A stretch of DNA of 64,000 nt from assembly GCA_963666465.1 (NCBI GenBank), contig OY762824.1:2790001-2854000 (forward strand). The letters are read 5' to 3'. Made by a program: the position numbers and the translations under genes. Every line of letters starts with the position of its first letter. Position 1 is the stretch's first letter. The stretch is from VXYL01 sp963666465. GTDB lineage: Bacteria; Pseudomonadota; Gammaproteobacteria; Pseudomonadales; Azotimanducaceae. Shown piece after piece: positions 16,743 through 25,934 of the stretch. The notes under the pieces were generated by a model. The model was not told the origin of the DNA, did not search any database, and saw only the letters and a list, made by a program, of their open reading frames with translations.

Positions 16743-17455
16743 ATGACGACTCTGCTGGAACGCCTCCGGCAGCACCGGAGGCCGAGACGATGCCCATCGC
16801 CGCAGCGACGCTCGAACGCATCGAGCAGGAACCGCCGGGAGGTGCTGTCGGCACGGTGATCTGGTTGCACGGGCTCGGCGCCGACGGCCACGACTTCGAG
16901 CCGGTGGTGCCCATGCTCAACCTGCGCGCGCCCTTGCGTTTCGTCTTTCCGCACGCGCCGATGCGCGCGGTCACCATCAACGGCGGCGCCGAGATGCGGG
17001 CGTGGTATGACATCGACCCGAGGGCACCCACCGCCGGCACGGATGGCATCCGCCAGTCGGCAGCCCAGGTGCAGGCATTGGTCGACGAGGAGGTGGTTCG
17101 CGGCACCCCACCGGAACGCATCGTGCTCGCAGGCTTCTCCCAGGGCGGCGTAGTCGCCCTGCACATGGGCACCCGCGCCGAGACGCCGTTCGCCGGCATC
17201 ATGGCGCTCTCCACCTATGTTCACGATGCACAGGGCCTCGCCGCCGAGGTCACCTTCGCCAGCGTGAGCACGTCCGTGTTCATGGCCCACGGCCAAGTGG
17301 ACCCCATGATCCCCATTGCCCGCGCCGTCACCTCGCGAGAGGCGCTCACAGCCCTCAACTACTCCGTCGAATGGCGCCAATACGGCATGGGCCATCAGGT
17401 ATGCGCGGAGGAACTGTCCGACATCGGCCACTGGCTCGACAGGATCTTCGATTGA
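16739..17455 (+). CDS. Carboxylesterase / phospholipase (alpha/beta hydrolase)
   Basis: Cytosolic alpha/beta hydrolase of the acyl-protein thioesterase/EstB/YpfH group, 238 aa. The oxyanion region is VIWLHGLGADGHDFEP, the nucleophile elbow is AGFSQGGVVAL, the acid is in MAHGQVDPMIP, and the catalytic His is in YGMGHQVCAEE. It cleaves short-chain esters in characterised relatives. The ATG at 16739 overlaps the ppk2 stop; an internal ATG at 16790 would give a more typical N-terminus. Confidence 0.9.
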   Translation: MNDDSAGTPPAAPEAETMPIAAATLERIEQEPPGGAVGTVIWLHGLGADGHDFEPVVPMLNLRAPLRFVFPHAPMRAVTINGGAEMRAWYDIDPRAPTAGTDGIRQSAAQVQALVDEEVVRGTPPERIVLAGFSQGGVVALHMGTRAETPFAGIMALSTYVHDAQGLAAEVTFASVSTSVFMAHGQVDPMIPIARAVTSREALTALNYSVEWRQYGMGHQVCAEELSDIGHWLDRIFD

Positions 17456-17460
17456 GCGAC

Positions 17461-17575
17461 GCGCCCGTCGGGGCGCGCCCTGACGGGCGCGCCTTCGCCT
17501 GCGGCCAGCGCCACAAGAACCGTTGCCTTTCGGCAACGCTTCTTGCCCCAGCCCAAGCCGTCCTACGGTGCTTAC
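17461..17575. repeat. GC hairpin followed by a family B repeat
   Basis: 17461-17490 forms a hairpin (GCGCCCGTC / GACGGGCGC). Family B then starts near 17507 with AGCGCCACAAGAACCGTTGC and contains the hairpin CGTTGCC-TTTC-GGCAACG. It ends in GCCGTCC plus the motif TACGGTGCTTACC, and two family A units follow directly. Confidence 0.8.
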
Positions 17576-17757
17576 CTTGCATGGAAGCACGCCCCCGGCG
17601 ATGGGGGAGTTGCCGGCACTTCCCCGCGCGTCGGCGGTCGGGGACGCTTCCCCGGCTGAAGGCTCCCTGCATGGAAGCACGCCCCCGGCAATGGGGGAGT
17701 TGCCGGCACTTCCTTACGCGTCAGCGGTCGGGGATGCTTCCCCGGCTGAAGGCTCCT
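17576..17757 (+). repeat. Family A repeat, two tandem copies
   Basis: Two ~90-bp units (17576-17666 and 17667-17757) running from the TTGCATGGAAGCACGCC end to GGCTGAAGGCTCC. Read on the minus strand, the array begins immediately after the TAG stop of gatB, as at 4600. Confidence 0.88.
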
Positions 17758-19191
17758 AGCGCGAGAGCATGTCGCGCAGCAGTTCGTTCACCTGTCTTGG
17801 ATTGGCCTTGCCTTGGCTGGCCTTCATCACCTGGCCGACGAAGAAGCCGAGGAGCTTGTTTTTGCCGGCGCGGTACTGGTCTGCCTGGGCGGGGTGGCGT
17901 TCGACGGCCTCCCTGGCCAGGCGGCGCAGTTCGTCGTCGTCGTTGAGCTGGGCGAGGCCGGAGCCGGCGATGCGGTCGTCCACGTCGCCGCCTTCTTGCC
18001 AGAGGCTGGCGAGGACCGCGCGGGCGGCGGTGCCGGAGATGACGCCCTCGTCGATGCGGGTGATCAGGGCGCCGAGTTGCTCTGGCGGCACCGGGATGTC
18101 GCTGGCGCTGCGTTCGTCGCGGTTGAGGGCGGCGCTCACTTCGCCCAGCACCCAGTTGGCGGCTCGGCGAGGTTCGACGCCGGTGGCGGTCACGGCCTCA
18201 AAGTACTGCGCGAGGTCCGGGTCGCCGGTGAGGCGGGAGCAGGCATAGTCGTCGAGCGCAAAGTCCCGTGCGTAGCGTTCGCGCTTGACGGCCGGCAATT
18301 CGGGCAGGCCGGCTCGGGCCGCTTCCAGCATCGCGTCGGTGACTACCACCGGCAGGAGGTCCGGGTCCGGGAAATAGCGATAGTCCTCCGAAGTCTCCTT
18401 GCCGCGCATGGGACGAGTTTCGTCGCGTTCGGCATCGTAGAGCCGCGTCTCCCGCACCACCTCGCCGCCGCCTTCCAGCACGCCAATCTGGCGCTCGATC
18501 TCGAAGGCCAGGGCGCGCTCGACGAAGCGGAAGGAGTTGATGTTCTTGATCTCCGTGCGCTCTCCGAGCGTCGTCTGCCCGACCGGCCGGATCGAGATGT
18601 TGGCGTCGCAGCGCATGGAGCCTTCGTTGAGGTTGCCGTCGCAAATGCCAAGCGCTCGTACCAGCCCATGCAGGGCGCGGAAATACTGCGCCGCCTCTTC
18701 GGGGCTGCGCAGCTCCGGTTCTGACACCACTTCGAGCAGCGGCGTGCCGGCCCGGTTGAGGTCGATGCCGGAGAGGCCCGCATAGGCGTCATGCACCGAC
18801 TTGCCGGCGTCTTCCTCGAGGTGCGCCCGGGTCAGGTGGATGCGCCGGGCACGACCTTCGCCGAGATCGATGTCGAGATGCCCTCCACGCACGACGGGCT
18901 GGTACAGCTGACTGATCTGATAGCCCTTTGGCAGGTCGGGATAGAAGTAATTCTTGCGCTCGAAGCGGCACTCTCGGGCGATCTCGCCGTCCACGGCAAG
19001 GCCGAATGTGACCGCCATGCCGAGCACGCTTTCGTTCAGCACGGGCAGGACGCCGGGCAGGCCCAAGTCCACGCCGCACGCGCGGCTGTTGGGTTCGCCG
19101 CCGGCGGCCACCGGCGCATCGGAGAAGATCTTCGACTCTGTTGCAAGCTGAACGTGAACCTCCAGCCCGATGACGCTCTCCCACTGTGTGC

Positions 19192-19195
<4 letters not shown>
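17756..19195 (-). CDS. gatB: Asp-tRNA(Asn)/Glu-tRNA(Gln) amidotransferase subunit B
   Basis: GatB activates mischarged Glu-tRNA(Gln) or Asp-tRNA(Asn) by phosphorylation and passes it ammonia from GatA. At 479 aa it has full family length. Seen: the N-terminal WESVIGLEVHVQL, FERKNYFYPDLPKGYQISQ, SMRCDANISIR, TEIKNINSFRFVERA, SEDYRYFPDPDLLP, and a C-terminal YqeY-like tail ending NELLRDMLSR. The start is a GTG whose last bases overlap the gatA TGA. Its TAG stop (17758-17756) adjoins family A. Confidence 0.96.
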
Positions 19196-20652
<1,457 letters not shown>

Positions 20653-20662
20653 CTGCGTGCCT

Positions 20663-20944
20663 TCATTCGACAACGCGGGGCACCAGGTAGAGGCCGTCCC
20701 GAGTGGCGGGAGCGCCGTGCTGCAGCGTTGCCCGGTCCACGGCGGCATTGGCCCGGTCCGGGCGCAGTGGCTGCACGGCATCGAGGGGGTGCGCCAGGGG
20801 CAGGACCCCTTCCGTGTCCACAGACTGCATCTCGTCGATGAGGGCGACGATCCGATCCAAGTCCAGGCCCAGCCGCACCCGCGCCTCCTCGTCGAGGTCA
20901 AGCGCGGACAGCCGCATCAGCTTGTCCACCGTCTCTGAATCCAT
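20663..20944 (-). CDS. gatC: Asp-tRNA(Asn)/Glu-tRNA(Gln) amidotransferase subunit C
   Basis: Small subunit that clamps GatA to GatB. The 93-aa protein starts MDSETVDKLMRLSALDLDEE (the usual helix) and ends with GLYLVPRVVE, matching the conserved tail. It is the first gene of the gatCAB operon and divergent from mreB, with two family A units in the 359-bp gap. Confidence 0.93.
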   Translation of the reverse strand: MDSETVDKLMRLSALDLDEEARVRLGLDLDRIVALIDEMQSVDTEGVLPLAHPLDAVQPLRPDRANAAVDRATLQHGAPATRDGLYLVPRVVE

Positions 20945-21025
20945 CTCGCTGCCGAATGCCCCATGCGCGCGTGCGCCGCAATTGAAGGCGAAAGCGGCAC
21001 CGTACACAACCCATGCAGCGTCAGG

Positions 21026-21203
21026 CTTGCATGGAAGTGCGCCCCCAGCGATGGGGAAATTGCCGGCACTTCCTTGCGCGTCAGCGGTCGGGGATGCTTC
21101 CCCGGCTGAAGGCTTGCATGGAAGCACGCCCCCAGCGATGGGGAATTGCCGGCACTTCCCTGCGCGTCAGCGGTCGGGGATGCTTCCCCGGCTGAAGGCT
21201 CCA
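21026..21203 (+). repeat. Family A repeat, two tandem copies
   Basis: Units at about 21026-21112 and 21113-21203, in the divergent gap between gatC and mreB. The inner stem is CCCC-AGCGAT-GGGG. About 100 bp remain between the array and the mreB start, and no clear promoter was identified there. Confidence 0.87.
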
Positions 21204-21303
21204 AGTGAGCCCCAAAAAAAGCCCCGCAAACCGCCACGGCCGCCACACCGCGCCCTGCCAGGCGTGGTAAGGTTCGCCTTTCACGTCGGGGCGTCACGAT
21301 TCC

Positions 21304-22344
21304 GTGATCTTCAAGGGCTTACGCGGACTGTTCTCGCGAGACATGTCAATCGACCTTGGCACCGCCAACACACTCATCTACGTCAAGGAACAAGGCATCG
21401 TCCTGAACGAGCCGTCGGTGGTCGCCATCCGCAGCAACGGCGCCCAGAAGCAGGTGGCAGCGGTGGGCATCGAGGCGAAGCGGATGCTGGGCCGAACGCC
21501 CGGCAACATCACCGCCATCCGTCCCCTCAAGGACGGCGTGATCGCCGACTTCGTGGTCACGGAGAAGATGCTCAGCTATTTCATCCAGCGGGTGCATGAC
21601 GATGCATTCATCCGCCCCAGCCCGCGCGTGCTCATCTGCGTTCCCTGCAAGTCAACCGAGGTGGAGCGACGCGCCATCCGCGAGTCCGCGCAGTGGGCAG
21701 GCTCGCGGGAAGTGCGCCTGATCGAAGAGCCGATGGCGGCGGCCATTGGCGCGGGATTGCCGGTGCATGAAGCCGTCGGCACGATGGTGGTGGACATCGG
21801 CGGCGGCACCACCGAAATCGCCATCATCTCGCTCAACGGCGTGGTCTATTCCGACACGGTGCGGGTGGGCGGCGACCGCTTCGACGACGCCATCATCGCC
21901 TACGTGCGTCGCACCCAGGGCAGCCTCATCGGCGAGGCCACGGCGGAGCGAATCAAGCAGGAGATCGGCGTCGCCTATCCGCAGGAAGTGGATGTGAAGG
22001 AAGTGGACGTCCGTGGCCGCAACCTTGCCGAAGGTGTGCCGCGCGGCTTCACCCTCAACAGCAACGAGGTGCTCGAAGCCTTGCAGGAGCCGCTCTCCAT
22101 CATCGTCCAGGCGGTGAAGAACGCCCTCGAGCGAACGCCGCCGGAACTCGCCGCCGACATCTCCGAAACCGGCATCGTGCTCACGGGAGGAGGCGCGCTG
22201 CTGAAGGACCTCGACGTGCTGCTGAAGGAGGAAACCGGACTGCCGGTCATCATCGCCGAGGATCCACTCACCTGCGTCGCCCGGGGCGGCGGCATGGCGC
22301 TCGACACGATGGATCGCAACGCCGTCGATCTGCTCTCCACCTAG
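21304..22344 (+). CDS. mreB: Rod-shape actin MreB
   Basis: Bacterial actin that organises lateral wall synthesis under the inner membrane. At 346 aa it has normal length. Seen: the N-terminal amphipathic start MIFKGLRGLFSRD, phosphate-1 MSIDLGTANTLIYVK, phosphate-2 MVVDIGGGTTEIAII, adenosine motif IVLTGGGALLKDLD, and RPLKDGVIADF. The start is the GTG at 21304. It leads the mreBCD-maf-rng-yhdP run, but a 431-bp gap filled with repeats separates it from mreC, longer than usual. Confidence 0.97.
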   Translation: MIFKGLRGLFSRDMSIDLGTANTLIYVKEQGIVLNEPSVVAIRSNGAQKQVAAVGIEAKRMLGRTPGNITAIRPLKDGVIADFVVTEKMLSYFIQRVHDDAFIRPSPRVLICVPCKSTEVERRAIRESAQWAGSREVRLIEEPMAAAIGAGLPVHEAVGTMVVDIGGGTTEIAIISLNGVVYSDTVRVGGDRFDDAIIAYVRRTQGSLIGEATAERIKQEIGVAYPQEVDVKEVDVRGRNLAEGVPRGFTLNSNEVLEALQEPLSIIVQAVKNALERTPPELAADISETGIVLTGGGALLKDLDVLLKEETGLPVIIAEDPLTCVARGGGMALDTMDRNAVDLLST

Positions 22345-22410
22345 CCACTCTCCGCAAGGCAAGCCGGGGTGCCCCTTCATTCCTCGCTCTACAATCCCGC
22401 AACGACGCTA

Positions 22411-22584
22411 GCCCGGGTTATCCATGAATGCGCGTAGCGAGGGCAACGAGACGCTGCGGGTGGACGCACGGAGCGGAGGACGCCGAAGGCATGGCTGCGT
22501 ACTGTGTCGAGGGGCCGGAACGAGCACGTCCAGTCGCAGCGAGTGCGTCGTCATCCGCAGTAGGGCATTCATGGATAATCCGAG
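22411..22584. mobile_element. Element C, short element with terminal inverted repeats
   Basis: Ends read GGTTATCCATGAATGC (22416-22431) and GCATTCATGGATAATCC (22565-22581), an imperfect inverted pair of about 17 bp enclosing about 130 bp of non-coding DNA. The right end recurs at 61362-61402. No coding content is seen. Confidence 0.7.
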
Positions 22585-22587
22585 CCA

Positions 22588-22704
22588 GGAGGTAAGCGCC
22601 GTAGAACGACGCTTACCTCCTGGCCGAAGGCGCGAGCGAATGCGAGTCCGAAGGCCAAGCAGTTCGCGAAGCGAACTGCCGACGCGCCCGTTAGGGCGCG
22701 CTAG
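22588..22704. repeat. 11-bp stem and family D double hairpin upstream of mreC
   Basis: 22588-22620 is a perfect stem GGAGGTAAGCG / CGCTTACCTCC. 22659-22704 is family D reversed: stem GCAGTTCGC-GAA-GCGAACTGC, a CGA spacer, then GCGCCC-GTTA-GGGCGC and a CTAG edge at 22701-22704. It ends about nine bases before the mreC coding similarity begins. Confidence 0.8.
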
Positions 22705-22775
22705 GACCGGGGGTTGTCATCAAGAGCCTGTTCGTTCGCAGAAGCATTTCCGGCTATGTCCTGGCCGGGCTTTGC

Positions 22776-23543
22776 GTGGCTTCAGGCATCCTGGTCGCAG
22801 TGGATGGCGGCACCAGAACACTGCAACCGGTGCGAGGCGTGCTGACCGCCGGTGTCGAGCCTCTCTACTACGTTGCGGAGTCCCCCTACCTCCTGAGGGA
22901 TCGTCTGGCCCGCCTGTTCTCCACCCATGCGGGCTTGCGCGCCGACATCGAACGGCTTGAGGCTGATCTCATGGAGCTGCGGCGAATCGCAGGTCGCTAC
23001 CGGGGGCTCGTGGTGAAGAACGACCGCTTGCGGGCATTGCTGGGCTCCACGGAAAGCCTGCCCGAAGGCGTACTGGTGGCGGAGATCATCGCCGTGATGC
23101 CGAACCCGGCGCGTCACGAAGTGGTGATCGACAAGGGCATCGACGACTCGGTCGCTGCCGGGCAAGCGGTGGTGGACTCGGGCGGACTCTTCGGACAAGT
23201 GGTGCAGGCAGCCGCCACCACGAGCCGGGTGCTGTTGATCTCCGACACCACACACGCCGTGCCCGTGCACGTGAACCGCAACAACCTGCGCTCCATCGCC
23301 GCCGGCACCGGCGCGTTCGACCGCCTGGTGCTCGAAAGCGTGCCCATTGCGTCGGATATGGTGCCCGGCGACGTGCTCATGAGTTCTGGCCTCGGCGGTC
23401 GGTTCCCGTCCGGCTATCCGGTCGGCGTGGTGCAAACGGTGCTGCGCGACCCCGGCGACGACTTCGCCCGCGTGGAGGCGACGCCCAGCGCCGCGCTCGA
23501 CCGCTCCCGCCACGTGCTGGTGGTGCGTGAGGGGGATGCATGA
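22776..23543 (+). CDS. mreC: Rod-shape protein MreC (start region altered)
   Basis: Periplasmic part of the elongasome, anchored by one N-terminal TM helix; it links MreB to wall synthases. Seen: a coiled coil around residues 40-75, EVVIDKGIDDSVAAGQAVVD, TTSRVLLISDTTHAVPVHV, and the signature GDVLMSSGLGGRFPSGYPVG. The only standard start in the frame is the GTG at 22776, which cuts the TM helix. MreC-like sequence extends upstream to about 22719 (IKSLFVRRSISGYVLAG), but that stretch has no ATG, GTG or TTG. A repeat ends at 22704. The true start may be non-standard or lost. It overlaps mreD (ATGA). Confidence 0.9.
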   Translation: MASGILVAVDGGTRTLQPVRGVLTAGVEPLYYVAESPYLLRDRLARLFSTHAGLRADIERLEADLMELRRIAGRYRGLVVKNDRLRALLGSTESLPEGVLVAEIIAVMPNPARHEVVIDKGIDDSVAAGQAVVDSGGLFGQVVQAAATTSRVLLISDTTHAVPVHVNRNNLRSIAAGTGAFDRLVLESVPIASDMVPGDVLMSSGLGGRFPSGYPVGVVQTVLRDPGDDFARVEATPSAALDRSRHVLVVREGDA

Positions 23544-24034
23544 ATCCTCGCCGCGGCGGCTGGCTGATCTTCGTGACGTTGCTGGTCGCCATGCTGGCGA
23601 GTGTGGTGCATCTCCCCGCTGCGATTCCCGACTGGGTGGGCCACCTCCGCCCGGACTGGATCGTCGCGGTGCTGTTCTACTGGGGCTTCGCGGCTTCGGA
23701 ACGCACCGGGCTGGTGGAGGCGTGGCTGCTCGGTTTCGCGGTCGATGTGCTGGTCGGCGATCCTCTCGGGCTGAACGGCGCCTGCATGGCGACGGCCGTG
23801 TTCAGCGGCCACATGCTGCACGAGCGAATTCGCCTCTACTCCGCCTTGCAGCGGGCCGGCGTTGCCTTCGTGGTGCTGCTGGTGGCTGCGCTGGTGCGGG
23901 AGGTGACTCGTGTGCTGGCGCTCGGCACCATCCCTTCGTTCTGGTTCCTGGCCGCACCCGGCGTCACCGCACTCCTGTTCCCGCTCGTGGCGCTGGCGCT
24001 CGCGGGATTGAGAAGACGGTTTCCGGTTCGATGA
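23540..24034 (+). CDS. mreD: Rod-shape membrane protein MreD
   Basis: Inner-membrane elongasome subunit of 164 aa with about five hydrophobic segments. The typical mid-protein motif PDWIVAVLFYWGFA and FAVDVLVGDPLGLNG match gammaproteobacterial MreD. It overlaps mreC by four bases (ATGA) and maf by four bases, so the block is one operon. Confidence 0.92.
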   Translation: MNPRRGGWLIFVTLLVAMLASVVHLPAAIPDWVGHLRPDWIVAVLFYWGFAASERTGLVEAWLLGFAVDVLVGDPLGLNGACMATAVFSGHMLHERIRLYSALQRAGVAFVVLLVAALVREVTRVLALGTIPSFWFLAAPGVTALLFPLVALALAGLRRRFPVR

Positions 24035-24666
24035 AGACGATTGTGCTCGCCTCCGCCTCTGCCCGCCGTCGCGACCTGATGCAGCAAGCGGGGTTCGACT
24101 TCCGCGTCTGTCCGGCGGACATCGACGAGACGCCTCTTTCCGGCGAGACGCCGCGTGATCTCGTTCTGCGGCTAGCGGCGCGGAAGGCATGCACTGTGGC
24201 CGGCGGATTCCGCGACGCGAATGAAGCGAATGAAATAGTGGTGATCGGCGCCGACACCATTGTCGTGTCGCCGGATGGCGAGGTGTTCGGCAAGCCGACC
24301 GGACGGGAGGACTTCCTCGCCATGTTTCGCGCCCTCTGTGGCCGTCGCCATCGGGTGCTGACCGGCGTCGCCGTGGTTGCCGGGGGACGCACGCGCACTG
24401 CGCTGGCGCAGGCTGGGGTGACGTTGCGAGGCGTTGCGGAAGCGGAAATGGCAGCCTACTGGGCCAGCGGAGAACCGTGCGACAAGGCTGGCGGCTATGG
24501 CCTGCAGGGTTTGGGCGCCATCTTCGTGCGCGCCATCGACGGCAGTCCCAGCGCCGTCATCGGGCTGCCCCTCGACCAGCTCGAACGTCTGCTGCGCGAA
24601 TGCGGGGTGGATACCTGGCGCTCCCGCGGGATGAAAGCCCAGCGTTCGGAGAGCGTCGGCGAGTGA
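24031..24666 (+). CDS. maf: Maf nucleotide pyrophosphatase (YhdE type)
   Basis: House-cleaning dTTP/UTP pyrophosphatase. At 211 aa, seen: the N-terminal ASASARRRDLMQQAGF, the catalytic-site VVIGADTIVVSPDGEVFGKP, and the C-terminal DKAGGYGLQGLGAIFV. The position between mreD and rng is conserved in Gammaproteobacteria. ATG at 24031 overlaps mreD; its stop overlaps the rng start. Confidence 0.93.
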   Translation: MKTIVLASASARRRDLMQQAGFDFRVCPADIDETPLSGETPRDLVLRLAARKACTVAGGFRDANEANEIVVIGADTIVVSPDGEVFGKPTGREDFLAMFRALCGRRHRVLTGVAVVAGGRTRTALAQAGVTLRGVAEAEMAAYWASGEPCDKAGGYGLQGLGAIFVRAIDGSPSAVIGLPLDQLERLLRECGVDTWRSRGMKAQRSESVGE

Positions 24667-25934
24667 CCACTCGGCTCTTGATCGAAGATTGCGGCGTCGC
24701 TGCCCGGACGGCGCTCTTGCGGGGCGGACAAGGCGGGCAGGACCAGGAAAGGGGAGTGGTCGAGGTGCAGATCGAGCGAGCCGACGCCCCGAGCCTCGTC
24801 GGCAGCATCCGCCAGGGCCGGGTGCGTCGGGCAATTCCGGGCCTCAAGGCCGCGTTCGTGGAGGTGGGGCTCGAACGACCCGCAATGCTGCGCACACGCG
24901 AGACCCCAACGGGTGGGCGAAACGCCGTAGCGGACGCGCTGCGTGTCGGCGAGCACGTGCTGGTGCAGATCATCCGCGACCCGGTGCGCGACAAGGGGGC
25001 GCGACTGTCCATGCGACCGAGCCTGCCGGGCCGCCGCCTGGCGCTGCTGCCGGGGCAAGACCGGATGGCGCTGTCGCAGCGCATCTGCGCCGGCGGCGAA
25101 CGCGAACGCCTGCGCGCCGTCACGCAGGCGGCCCGCGAGGGCCTCGGCACATCTCACGGCTGCGTCATCCGCAGTGCCGCCGAGGGTGCGAGCGAAGCGG
25201 CCATCGAGCAGGAATTGCGACATCTTCTGGCGCTGTGGGCTCGCGTCGAGGACGCTCGAGGACGCGCCCAGGTTGGTGACGTGCTGCATCGAGACCTGTC
25301 CCTGCCGCTGCGGACAGTACGGGATCTGGCGCCGGCCGTCGCGTCGGAAGTGACCGTGGGAGAACGAAGCACGTTTGCGCTAATCCAAGGCTACATGCTG
25401 CAACACGCACCGGAACTGGCGCCCCACCTGCAACTGCACGACGGCGCGAAGCCCCTGTTCGAGTCCGCCGGCGTCGAGCGCGCCATCCGAGCGGCGCTCG
25501 AACCTCGCGTGGCGCTCCCCTGCGGCGGCCATCTCGTCGTCGAATCCACCGAGGCAATGACCACCGTGGACGTGAACTCCGGCACCTTTGCCGCCGTCAA
25601 CGACGCCGATGTTGCCCGCGTCAACCGCGAGGCGGCGGAGGCATTGCCGCGCGAACTCCGCCTGCGCAACATCGGCGGCATCGTCGTCATCGACTTCGTC
25701 GAGATGCCGAGCCGTGGCCGTCAGCGCGAGGTATTGGATGCCCTGCGTGCCGGCATGGCCGCCGACCCGGCGGCGAATCGTGTCTCCGGCTTCTCTCCCC
25801 TGGGGCTGGTGGAGTTGAGTCGCCGCCGTCGCGGGCCCAGCCTTGCCGAGCAACTCGAACGGCGCTGCCCCGTTTGCCACGGCAAGGGCCGCAGGCCAGC
25901 GAATCACGCCGCCGCCACTCAGACCGCGTCATGA
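24663..25934 (+). CDS. rng: Ribonuclease G
   Basis: Endoribonuclease for 16S rRNA 5' maturation and mRNA decay. At 423 aa it is RNase G length, shorter than RNase E. S1-like N-terminal region contains RVRRAIPGLKAAFVEVGLER. Catalytic Mg-binding Asp residues lie in AMTTVDVNSGTF and GGIVVIDFVEM, and the zinc-link CPxC is in RRCPVCHGKG. The GTG at 24663 overlaps the maf stop. Its stop overlaps the yhdP start. Confidence 0.94.
   Translation: MTTRLLIEDCGVAARTALLRGGQGGQDQERGVVEVQIERADAPSLVGSIRQGRVRRAIPGLKAAFVEVGLERPAMLRTRETPTGGRNAVADALRVGEHVLVQIIRDPVRDKGARLSMRPSLPGRRLALLPGQDRMALSQRICAGGERERLRAVTQAAREGLGTSHGCVIRSAAEGASEAAIEQELRHLLALWARVEDARGRAQVGDVLHRDLSLPLRTVRDLAPAVASEVTVGERSTFALIQGYMLQHAPELAPHLQLHDGAKPLFESAGVERAIRAALEPRVALPCGGHLVVESTEAMTTVDVNSGTFAAVNDADVARVNREAAEALPRELRLRNIGGIVVIDFVEMPSRGRQREVLDALRAGMAADPAANRVSGFSPLGLVELSRRRRGPSLAEQLERRCPVCHGKGRRPANHAAATQTAS

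Noticed and set aside
17355..17672. Open frames made of repeated family A and B sequence
   Set aside because: Frames such as those with repeated PSAGEASPTADAQGS-type peptides at 17.4, 21.0 and 33.1 kb are repeat translations and recur in every frame of every copy.
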